Assembly: GCA_041674745.1 (NCBI GenBank)
Contig: JBAYVD010000019.1
Location: 1 to 30,070 of the forward strand
Direction: 5' to 3'
DNA length: 30,070 nucleotides
Source of the DNA: UBA2040 sp041674745
GTDB taxonomy: Bacteria; Bacteroidota; Bacteroidia; Flavobacteriales_D; Crocinitomicaceae
The notes beneath the pieces were generated by a model that ran no database searches, had not been told where the DNA came from, and saw only the letters and a list, made by a program, of their open reading frames with translations. Shown piece after piece: positions 16,498-22,996 of this stretch; within the stretch, counting starts at the first letter, position 1, and every line of letters starts with the position of its first letter. Made by a program: the position numbers and the translations under genes.

Positions 16498-16797
16498 ATG
16501 GCAAAGTTTAAGTTTACAAACAATGCTGTTAAGGATTTATCTGACATTTGGAATTACACTGTTGAGACTTGGTCTGAAAGCCAAGCGGACAAATATTATA
16601 AACTAATAATTAGTGCTTGTTCAACAATCGCTAAGAAACCACAAATTGGCAAAGCATATCCGGAAATATATAAAGATTTGAAGGGAAAACTTACCTCAAA
16701 GCATATAATTTTCTATCGTGTATTGGAAGATCAAACGATTGAAATAACGAGAATCCTACACGATCGAATGGATTTGAAGAATAAATTAAAAAAATGA
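16498..16797 (+). CDS. ParE/RelE-superfamily toxin
   Basis: 99 residues. MAKFKFTNNAVKDLSDIWNY, TVETWSESQADKYYKLIISA and KKPQIGKAYPEIYKDLKGKL are characteristic of ParE, and the C-terminal KHIIFYRVLEDQTIEITRIL with HDRMDL is the usual core strand and end. ParE toxins inhibit DNA gyrase; RelE relatives cut mRNA, and from sequence ParE is the better fit. It directly follows the antitoxin gene. A toxin-antitoxin pair in a cassette array is thought to stabilise the array against loss, as in the Vibrio superintegrons. Confidence 0.9.
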   Translation: MAKFKFTNNAVKDLSDIWNYTVETWSESQADKYYKLIISACSTIAKKPQIGKAYPEIYKDLKGKLTSKHIIFYRVLEDQTIEITRILHDRMDLKNKLKK

Positions 16798-16799
16798 AC

Positions 16800-16882
16800 C
16801 CCACATAACACACAGTAAGCAAATTGGTGCACGTACATATTCGAGAGAAAGCGCCACTGCACCTACTGCGAAAACGTTAAAA
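16800..16882 (+). repeat. attC-like site closing array 1
   Basis: CCCACATAAC (16800-16809) opens it, the exact reverse complement of this cassette's start at 16166-16175. GTTAAAA (16876-16882) closes it. The inner arms GGTGC and GCACC pair around the loop. The closing core already overlaps the A tract of the hom terminator. Confidence 0.72.
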
Positions 16883-16910
16883 AAACAGCACCGCCCAAAA
16901 ACGATGCTGT
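16879..16910 (-). terminator. Intrinsic terminator of the methionine-branch operon
   Basis: ACAGCA (16885-16890) pairs with TGCTGT (16905-16910) and extends by further pairs. Seven A at 16879-16885 give the T tract on the minus strand. It lies 22 bases after the homoserine dehydrogenase stop. Confidence 0.85.
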
Positions 16911-16931
16911 CAATCCTGGATCCTTTCGGAA

Positions 16932-18179
16932 TCATCCCACCAATTCCCCTGCCATCCTTTCCTCCAACAACAAAACGTCATGTTTATCCACTTCCTCGAT
17001 CAAAACAAAAGACACAGACGGCAGCGAATAGTCTTGGATTTTAGAGAGACTTTCCAAGGAAATAATACCAATGGTATACCCATTTTGGCCGTTGGAGAAG
17101 GTTTCTTCGATGGAGAGGAACTCTTGGGTGAGATCCAGTTTTAGATACAATTTGTAACGCAAGAAGATCTTTAAATAGACATCGGCCGTACTTTTTAATT
17201 GTGTGCTGTTTCCTTTTTTCTTGTAGGAATACCGGTAATCGTAACTCAAGGCAGAAATATCAGACAAAACAGCCGAAGCGGTTGGGAAAGCACCCGCGCC
17301 TTTTCCGAGGAAAAACTGCAAATCACTGAAACTCGATTTGGTTTGTACGGCGTTGAACACATCGTTGACATCAAACAGTTTTTCAGAAGGATGAATAAAT
17401 TTCGGGGCAACGAAAGCGGTAATTTCGCCTTCCGATGATTTTTTTGCAATGGCCACCAGTTTTATTTTTAATCCTTTTTCGCGGGCGTAATTCAATTCCA
17501 GTTCACTGAGTTTGTCAATGCCCGCGTTGAACAAATCATCGGGTAGCACCACCAAACCGAATGCATGCGCAAGGAGAATCAGTAATTTGTATTTGGCGTC
17601 GAAACCGCCTGTGTCCAAGATTGGATTCGTTTCTGCGAATCCTTTTTCTTGTGCATCTTTCAAGGCCACTTCGAAACTGAGATTTTCCTCTACAATTTTG
17701 GTCAAAATGTAGTTGGTGGAACCGTTCACAATCCCTTCAATGGATTCCAGCAAGTCGTTGTCGAAGTATTCTTCCAAATTGCGGATGATGGGAATACTGG
17801 CACAACACGCCGCTTCGTACAAAAGCGGAACTTGATGTTCAATTTGCAACTGGTACAATTCTTCGAAGTGCTCAGCAATCATTTTTTTGTTGGCGGTTAC
17901 CACGGCTTTTCCTTTCGACAAGGCTTCTTTCACAATCGCAAACGCTTCGTCGGCATCGTCAATCAATTCAACAATGGTGTTGATGGAAGGATCGTTGAGC
18001 AAATCGTGTTTATCGAACGTGAAATTTTCTGCTGCGATGGCTCTTTTTTTGCTTTGATCTTTCACACAAATTCGGGCAATCTTGGCGTTTAAACCAGGCG
18101 TTTTTTCTAAAACTTCATACAAGCCAAAACCGACGCAACCAAAGCCAAAAAGGCCGATGTTTATTGTTTTTTGAGACAT
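16932..18179 (-). CDS. hom: Homoserine dehydrogenase
   Basis: 415 residues. The NAD(P)-binding Rossmann fold begins INIGLFGFGCVGFGLYEVLE. VVTANKKMIAEHFEELYQL, YEAACCASIPIIRNLEEYF and VNGSTNYILTKIVEE are conserved, as are AQEKGFAETNPILDTGGFDA and KYKLLILLAHAFG of the catalytic domain. It reduces aspartate semialdehyde to homoserine, the branch point to methionine and threonine. The C-terminal 80 residues may form a regulatory part. There is no fused aspartokinase. Its start is 2 bases after the stop of the PLP enzyme gene, so the two are one operon controlled by the upstream SAM riboswitch, which points to methionine supply. Confidence 0.94.
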   Translation of the reverse strand: MSQKTINIGLFGFGCVGFGLYEVLEKTPGLNAKIARICVKDQSKKRAIAAENFTFDKHDLLNDPSINTIVELIDDADEAFAIVKEALSKGKAVVTANKKMIAEHFEELYQLQIEHQVPLLYEAACCASIPIIRNLEEYFDNDLLESIEGIVNGSTNYILTKIVEENLSFEVALKDAQEKGFAETNPILDTGGFDAKYKLLILLAHAFGLVVLPDDLFNAGIDKLSELELNYAREKGLKIKLVAIAKKSSEGEITAFVAPKFIHPSEKLFDVNDVFNAVQTKSSFSDLQFFLGKGAGAFPTASAVLSDISALSYDYRYSYKKKGNSTQLKSTADVYLKIFLRYKLYLKLDLTQEFLSIEETFSNGQNGYTIGIISLESLSKIQDYSLPSVSFVLIEEVDKHDVLLLEERMAGELVG

Positions 18180-18181
18180 GA

Positions 18182-19357
18182 TTAAAGGGTTTTAGCGTTC
18201 AACAAAAGTGATTTAGAAATGGATGAAAACGCTACTTTTAAGTCAGCAATTAAATCCTCCGCATCTTCCAATCCAACCGAAAGTCGGATCAAACTATCGG
18301 TTACACCAGCGGCGTATCGAACCTCTTTCGGCGTGGCTTTGTGCGTCATTTCGCAGGGCAAACAAATCAAACTTTTCACGCCACCCAAACTTTCGGCCAA
18401 TTTGAAAAACTGCGTGCTTTGGACAAATTTGGAGGCAATTTCTTTGTCGTCGATGACCAAGTCAAAGGAAACGATTCCACCAAAGTATTTTTGCTGTTTG
18501 GCAGCGATCGCATGATTTTTGTGAGAAGGAAGTCCCGGAAAATAAACATTTTTCACCAAGCTCTGCGTTTGGAGAAATTCGGCAATTTGCTGCGCATTTT
18601 CAGAATGTTGTTTCACGCGAAGTGCCAACGTTTCAATGCCGCGGATCACCAACCAACTGTCGAAAGGAGCGAGAATGCCGCCCGAAGCATTTTGGATAAA
18701 CTTGATTTTTGTGCCCAATTCTTCTGTTTTGGTTACGACCAATCCAGCAATCAAATCACTATGTCCTGCCAAATATTTGGTCGCCGAATGCAAGACGATA
18801 TCCGCACCCAATTCGATTGGCTTTTGTGATACCGGGGAAGCGAAGGTATTGTCGACACAAAGCAAGGCTTGATTGGCATGAGCAATTTTTGCTATTTCTG
18901 CAATGTCAGAGATTTTCAAAGTAGGATTGGTGGGCGATTCGATCCACACCAAAGCAGTTTTTGACGAAATGGCTTCTGCTACCTTGTTGAAATCGGTAGA
19001 ATCTACATAGAGAACGGTGATGCCAAATTTTTCAAAAATGTGGGTGAACAAGCGAAAAGCGCCACCGTAAATATCGTCAACGGCCACAATTTCATCGCCT
19101 GATTTCAGCAATTTGACCACGGCATCCACCGCTGCCAATCCGCTGGCAAAGGCCAAACCTTTTGCGCCACCTTCCAGTTTGGCAATCAAGTCTTCGAGGA
19201 CTTTTCGGGTTGGGTTGTTGGAACGACTGTAATCAAATCCTTTGTTGACGCCGGGCGACTCTTGAACAAAGGTAGAAGTTTGATAAATCGGAGTAGAAAT
19301 GGCTCCTGTCAATTCGTCTACGGGAATGCTGTGCAAAATTTGTGTTGTTTCTTTCAT
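18182..19357 (-). CDS. Cys/Met-metabolism PLP enzyme (cystathionine gamma-synthase or O-acetylhomoserine sulfhydrylase type)
   Basis: 391 residues from ATG 19357 (MKETTQILHSIPVDELTGAI); an in-frame upstream start would add 20 hydrophobic residues foreign to the family. The fold-type I PLP domain shows GAISTPIYQTSTFVQ, FDYSRSNNPTRKVLEDLIAK, LCVDNTFASPVSQKPIELGA, the Schiff-base Lys in SATKYLAGHSDLIAG, and IRLSVGLEDAEDLIADL near the end. Family members use an activated homoserine to form cystathionine or homocysteine; sequence alone does not separate the two. It is the first gene of the operon, behind a SAM-I riboswitch and its terminator, and is followed at once by hom. Confidence 0.92.
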   Translation of the reverse strand: MKETTQILHSIPVDELTGAISTPIYQTSTFVQESPGVNKGFDYSRSNNPTRKVLEDLIAKLEGGAKGLAFASGLAAVDAVVKLLKSGDEIVAVDDIYGGAFRLFTHIFEKFGITVLYVDSTDFNKVAEAISSKTALVWIESPTNPTLKISDIAEIAKIAHANQALLCVDNTFASPVSQKPIELGADIVLHSATKYLAGHSDLIAGLVVTKTEELGTKIKFIQNASGGILAPFDSWLVIRGIETLALRVKQHSENAQQIAEFLQTQSLVKNVYFPGLPSHKNHAIAAKQQKYFGGIVSFDLVIDDKEIASKFVQSTQFFKLAESLGGVKSLICLPCEMTHKATPKEVRYAAGVTDSLIRLSVGLEDAEDLIADLKVAFSSISKSLLLNAKTL

Positions 19358-19449
19358 CTTTATTTTGAATGAGTTAATTAAAAAAGTAATCGTTTTTAAC
19401 CAAATTAACCTATCCAAAAATGCAGTTGAATCCCAACTTATAGGAGCAC

Positions 19450-19480
19450 AAAAAAAGCTCTCCTATAAGTTAGAAGAGCT
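19450..19480 (-). terminator. Riboswitch-controlled terminator
   Basis: On the minus strand AGCTCTTCTA pairs with TAGGAGAGCT (19480-19456, one G-T pair, 5-base loop) and is followed by seven T (19456-19450). The stretch TTCTAACTTAT inside it can instead pair with ATAAGTTAGAA at the 3' side of riboswitch helix P1, so terminator and antiterminator exclude each other. Binding of SAM should favour P1 and termination. Confidence 0.88.
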
Positions 19481-19520
19481 TAAAATATATCGCGAATAAT
19501 TTCGAAGCTTGTTTTTCTAA

Positions 19521-19629
19521 CTTATCTGTCCCCGATTTCTCGTGGGGTTGAATGTGGCACCTTCTTGCATTTTCATACAAGGGTTGCCAAGACTTCATTG
19601 GGTCAATTCCCTCTGTCTTTCTGGATAAG
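19521..19629 (-). ncRNA. SAM-I riboswitch (S box) leader
   Basis: Read on the minus strand from 19629: P1 is CTTATC closing with GATAAG. The core has AGAGGGAATTGACCCAATGA then GTCTTGGCAACC, the P3 hairpin CTTG/CAAG, AAGGTGCCACATTC, and the P4 hairpin CCCC/GGGG ending in GGGGACAGATAAG. These match the S-box consensus in order. It controls the PLP enzyme-hom operon through the terminator downstream; about 160 bases separate P1 from the start codon. Confidence 0.93.
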
Positions 19630-19811
19630 AATAATGTGTAAAGAACGTCTACAAAGTTATGTAAACAAAAATGGAATAAACAAATTTATTTTGAAAATAA
19701 ATTTTAAATAACTGATTGTTAGTTAGTTGATTTAGATTTTTTAATGATCCTATCCAATTGATGGAGAGCCAACTATATTTAATAACTTTATTGGGACAAT
19801 CCAACCAATTT

Positions 19812-21419
19812 ATGCGCTTGTTCTTTTTGTATATTTCCTTCCTTCCTTTTGGTTCTTTCGCACAAGATACTGTTAGCGTTTATTTCGAATTTGGGAGTTC
19901 AAAAGTTACAGAGACCTACAGTTCCATGCTCGGAGATCTTGCAACAAAATTTGACTTTTCAACGATCGATTCGATTCAGTATATCGGCTACACAGATTCC
20001 GTGGGACGCATCAAAGCCAATGAGCGATTGTCGCTAAAACGGGCGCAAAATGTTTTGAAAGCAAGTAAACGAAATTTCGATGCAAAAAGCGATTTCGTAC
20101 AATCACTTTATGCGAAAGGCGAAGCGTCGGGAAATGACGATCGGCAAAATCGTCGGGTAGACATGGTGCTATTTTGGAACGCTTTGGAAAAGGAAGAAGC
20201 ACTGGTCGAAGTGATTGAAAATGCGGATCCTAAATGTTTTTTTGTTGATATCGAGGCGCTCTCGTATTGCCATGTGCGCGAAGTGAAAGAAAAATCGAAA
20301 ACTTTTGTGTTTATCGAGGCGTTGGACATGGATTATTTTGGGTCCGTAAAACACTATTTTGTAAAAAGCAACGCAGGTTCCAAAAGCACGTATCAGCGAT
20401 TAAAATGGAAAAAACAAGTCACCGGAAAATTGTGGTGGAAGAAAGAACGATACGTTGCCAAATTGCCCAAATCCAGTTACGATCAATTCCAATTTTTCAC
20501 TTTAGCGGACGCACCCTGTGATGGTTGTAAAGAAGATTTTTTGTTGGGAAAGGATACAATCATTTGGACGGTTACGGCCCCTTTTTTAGACGAGTTTTTA
20601 ATGGCCAACTGGCAGGCGAAAATTGCTTTTTTTGGCCAGGGTAGGGCAAAAATTCGGGTGCCAAAAGAGTATGTGAATCGCGCCGAAACCTATTATTATA
20701 CTTCAGGAGGGCAGATGAAACTAGCCGGTTACGAAGGTGTAAAATGGGAAACGGTTCAATGGCAGGAGAATAAATTGAAATCTCGACAACCGTATTATTA
20801 CACCAAATTGAATTTAAACCGAAATCATTTCCCGCGTATTTATCGTCACAGAAGAACCACCATTTGCATGAATCCTGGTGAAGGAAAAGAAGGGATTCCC
20901 TTTCGTTGCCGAAATTTTGCTTATCCCGTCACCGAATTGCAACCCAACATGGAAGCGGGTATTTTTCGCCACAACGATTCTACAACTGCTTTTGTAGCTG
21001 GTGGCTTGTCGCACACGAGTAAATACCTGTATTTTCAAATCATGGGAGGTATCAATACCCATTTTGGGTTTTATGGCTACGCCAAAGGACAAGTGCACTT
21101 TTTTTCCTTTCCTTTTCGCGCGTTGAGTTTCCGGAATGTTTGGGCAACACCCACTACCGAATCCATCAACAAATACGGTCGATTGTATTTTGGGACGGAA
21201 TTGCGCACAAGTTTCAACCAAAAGTATCAGTCCTTCTTGGAAGGAAATTTACATTTGGGTATAACGCGGGTCAATGTGGAAAAAGAGACTTTCTTTCCAC
21301 GCATCTATCTGCACGGAGGCATTGCGCGCGATTTTTCAAACCGCATCAATGCGCACTATTATCCCTTTGTGCAAATGGGTGTTATCGTAAATTTGAAACC
21401 GATTTTTATTCGTCACTAG
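19812..21419 (+). CDS. OmpA-domain secreted or outer-membrane protein with unknown C-terminal region
   Basis: 535 residues from ATG 19812, where a clean signal peptide begins (LFFLYISFLPFGSFAQ); an ATG further upstream would add 18 residues. Residues about 20-120 are an OmpA-like peptidoglycan-binding domain: VYFEFGSSKVTETYSSML, IQYIGYTDSVGRIKANERLS (Asp62) and NRRVDMVLF. Here the domain is at the N terminus, the reverse of OmpA. The remaining 400 residues have Cys pairs (CFFVDIEALSYCHVR, LADAPCDGCKEDF, CMNPGEGKEGIPFRCRNF) and a strand-rich aromatic end such as FVAGGLSHTSKYLYFQIMGG, which may be a small barrel. It overlaps the convergent DinB gene by 4 bases. Confidence 0.8.
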   Translation: MRLFFLYISFLPFGSFAQDTVSVYFEFGSSKVTETYSSMLGDLATKFDFSTIDSIQYIGYTDSVGRIKANERLSLKRAQNVLKASKRNFDAKSDFVQSLYAKGEASGNDDRQNRRVDMVLFWNALEKEEALVEVIENADPKCFFVDIEALSYCHVREVKEKSKTFVFIEALDMDYFGSVKHYFVKSNAGSKSTYQRLKWKKQVTGKLWWKKERYVAKLPKSSYDQFQFFTLADAPCDGCKEDFLLGKDTIIWTVTAPFLDEFLMANWQAKIAFFGQGRAKIRVPKEYVNRAETYYYTSGGQMKLAGYEGVKWETVQWQENKLKSRQPYYYTKLNLNRNHFPRIYRHRRTTICMNPGEGKEGIPFRCRNFAYPVTELQPNMEAGIFRHNDSTTAFVAGGLSHTSKYLYFQIMGGINTHFGFYGYAKGQVHFFSFPFRALSFRNVWATPTTESINKYGRLYFGTELRTSFNQKYQSFLEGNLHLGITRVNVEKETFFPRIYLHGGIARDFSNRINAHYYPFVQMGVIVNLKPIFIRH

Positions 21420-21877
21420 TTTTGGTGGCGTCCGTATTTTAGAATCATCGCCATTTGCCCTGCGTGGTATGCCGTGTGAGAAATGATTCTTCCCAGTGCT
21501 TCTGCTTTTGTTTTGGCCCCAAATTCTTTGGTTTCAATAACGGTTTCCCAATGTTCGTCGCTTTGTTTTTCGATAATCATTTTCAGTTGATCAAAAGATT
21601 GATTCACATACGCTTTTAATTCTTCCAAATCGGTCCAAACACCAGAGTCGTGCTGGTCGATCACTGTTTTTGCTGTGATGTGAATTTCCTTGGCCCCAAA
21701 CACATTTTTAGCGAAGAGCAATTCCACGTCACCGATGTGACGAATCAAAAAGCCAACGCTATTCGGAGAAGTAGGTAGTTTCTTTTTTAAATCGGCAGCT
21801 TCGAGTTGATTCAGTTGATTCGAAAAGCGCGTTCTGGCTTCTTGCCAAAGCGGTAAAAGTGATTGAGTAAGTGACAT
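21416..21877 (-). CDS. DinB-like four-helix protein
   Basis: 153 residues, soluble. The DinB/YfiT fold is indicated by the spaced metal-ligand histidines: His in VGFLIRHIGDVELLF and the pair in RIISHTAYHAGQMAMILKY. Members include thiol-dependent transferases and stress proteins; no specific reaction can be assigned. It is convergent with the OmpA-domain gene, and the palindrome CTAG at 21416-21419 supplies the stop codon of both. Confidence 0.85.
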   Translation of the reverse strand: MSLTQSLLPLWQEARTRFSNQLNQLEAADLKKKLPTSPNSVGFLIRHIGDVELLFAKNVFGAKEIHITAKTVIDQHDSGVWTDLEELKAYVNQSFDQLKMIIEKQSDEHWETVIETKEFGAKTKAEALGRIISHTAYHAGQMAMILKYGRHQN

Positions 21878-21967
21878 GATTTTGCCTGAATTAGTTCTTT
21901 CTAAGTTACGAAAAATGTAACTTTTTTCCTAGGAAACGTTAAAGGAAAAAGATTAAATTCTCTACTT

Positions 21968-22852
21968 ATGAATAGAATGGCTATAATTTCGCTTTTTGCA
22001 GTGATACTGATTGGATTAACTTCTTTAAATACGGACACCCAAAAATCTTTTGAAAAATTTTTAAATAAGAGCAGTTATGTGCTGATTCCTTCGGGAAAAA
22101 CGTTAGTGGACGGGGCAGAGAAAACAGTGCAATCGTTTTATATTTCGAAAGGGGAAGTCACCAATTTTCAGTACCAAGAATTTTTAAACTATCTAAAAAC
22201 ACACAACGAAACGGAGAAATTGAAAATTTGCCAAATTGACACGGCGAATTGGTCAACCAAAGCTTGGATAAACAAAGGCTTCGAATCTTTTTATCATGCG
22301 CATCCTGCCTACCGTGATTATCCCGTGGTCAACATTTCACATGAAGCCGCAGAATTGTATTGTGCTTTCGTAAGCAAAGCGTTGTCAGATAATTTTCCAG
22401 AGGTTAAGGTACTCGTTCGACTCCCAACGTATGCAGAATATGTGCGGGCGGCCCGCGGCGACGACGCAAGTGTACGTTACGGATGGAGCTCCAATGAAAC
22501 GCGCAACGAAAAAGGACAAATCTTAGGCAATTTTGCGCGCATTGGCGAAGAATGCATTACACGCAATGAGGAAACTGGAAAATTAGAAATCAATTTGGGT
22601 GGCATTTCTCCGGTTGCGGCGACTTCAACTTCCGATATTTTGGCGCCGAGCATATCCTATTGGCCGAATTCATTCGGTGTGTGTAACCTAAGCGGAAATG
22701 CTGCTGAAATGATAGACGAAAAAGGAATAGCGGTAGGAGGATCATGGAATAGTCCTGGCTACGATGTGCGCATTGATTCCAAAAAACCCTTTTCGGGAAC
22801 AGACAAAACGGTTGGTTTTCGGGTTGTGTTTACTTATTTGGCTTCAAACTAA
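21968..22852 (+). CDS. Formylglycine-generating-enzyme-like (SUMF1/GldK-type) protein
   Basis: 294 residues with an N-terminal signal or anchor (MAIISLFAVILIGLTSLN). The C-type-lectin-like FGE fold shows in VLIPSGKTLVDG, FYISKGEVTNFQYQEFLNYL, YPVVNISHEAAELYCAFVSK, VRLPTYAEYVRAARGDDASV and NSFGVCNLSGNAAEMIDEKG, then VGGSWNSPGYD and GFRVVF. The family includes sulfatase-maturing enzymes, and in Bacteroidota the gliding/secretion proteins GldJ and GldK. The Cys in GVCNLSGNAAEM is at a normally aromatic/Leu site and the classical catalytic Cys pair is not evident, so a structural or non-enzymatic role is possible. Confidence 0.82.
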   Translation: MNRMAIISLFAVILIGLTSLNTDTQKSFEKFLNKSSYVLIPSGKTLVDGAEKTVQSFYISKGEVTNFQYQEFLNYLKTHNETEKLKICQIDTANWSTKAWINKGFESFYHAHPAYRDYPVVNISHEAAELYCAFVSKALSDNFPEVKVLVRLPTYAEYVRAARGDDASVRYGWSSNETRNEKGQILGNFARIGEECITRNEETGKLEINLGGISPVAATSTSDILAPSISYWPNSFGVCNLSGNAAEMIDEKGIAVGGSWNSPGYDVRIDSKKPFSGTDKTVGFRVVFTYLASN

Positions 22853-22996
22853 GCAAAAAAGCGTAAGTTTTTGTCTACTCAATCTTGTATCATGTAGCAA
22901 AACTGGAGTACTATAGAATTACAAATAACAGGGCTGTTTTTTTTAAAAGATACCAAATCCTAGCATGCTGCTATTTTCTCTAATTAAAGGTGTTGG

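Larger units (their letters stand above)
14880..16876 (+). mobile_element. Integron-like gene cassette array 1 (three cassettes, no integrase)
   Basis: Three cassettes: 14880-15606 (lipoprotein), 15607-16166 (LprI-like protein) and 16167-16876 (parDE-like pair). Each begins after the G of a GTTATnnnnn core and ends with an imperfect inverted-repeat site. The first ten bases of each cassette core are the reverse complement of the bases opening its own end site: GTTATGGTGC/GCACCATAAC, GTTATGCACA/TGTGCATAAC and GTTATGTGGG/CCCACATAAC. Neighbouring cassettes share only the GTTATG core. This is the exchange pattern made by integron integrase at G|TT. No integrase gene is in the window, so this is a CALIN-type array. 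The right boundary touches the hom terminator. Confidence 0.8.

Noticed and set aside
14880..16876. Insertion sequence or transposon as the explanation for the repeats
   Set aside because: No transposase, no target-site duplications, and the inverted repeats vary from cassette to cassette while matching within each one.
17649..18092. 147-residue frame opposite homoserine dehydrogenase
   Set aside because: Shadow of a certain gene; rich in Phe, Asn and Gln as expected from antisense reading.
20814..21221. 135-residue frame opposite the OmpA-domain gene
   Set aside because: Antisense shadow without start signals or family likeness.
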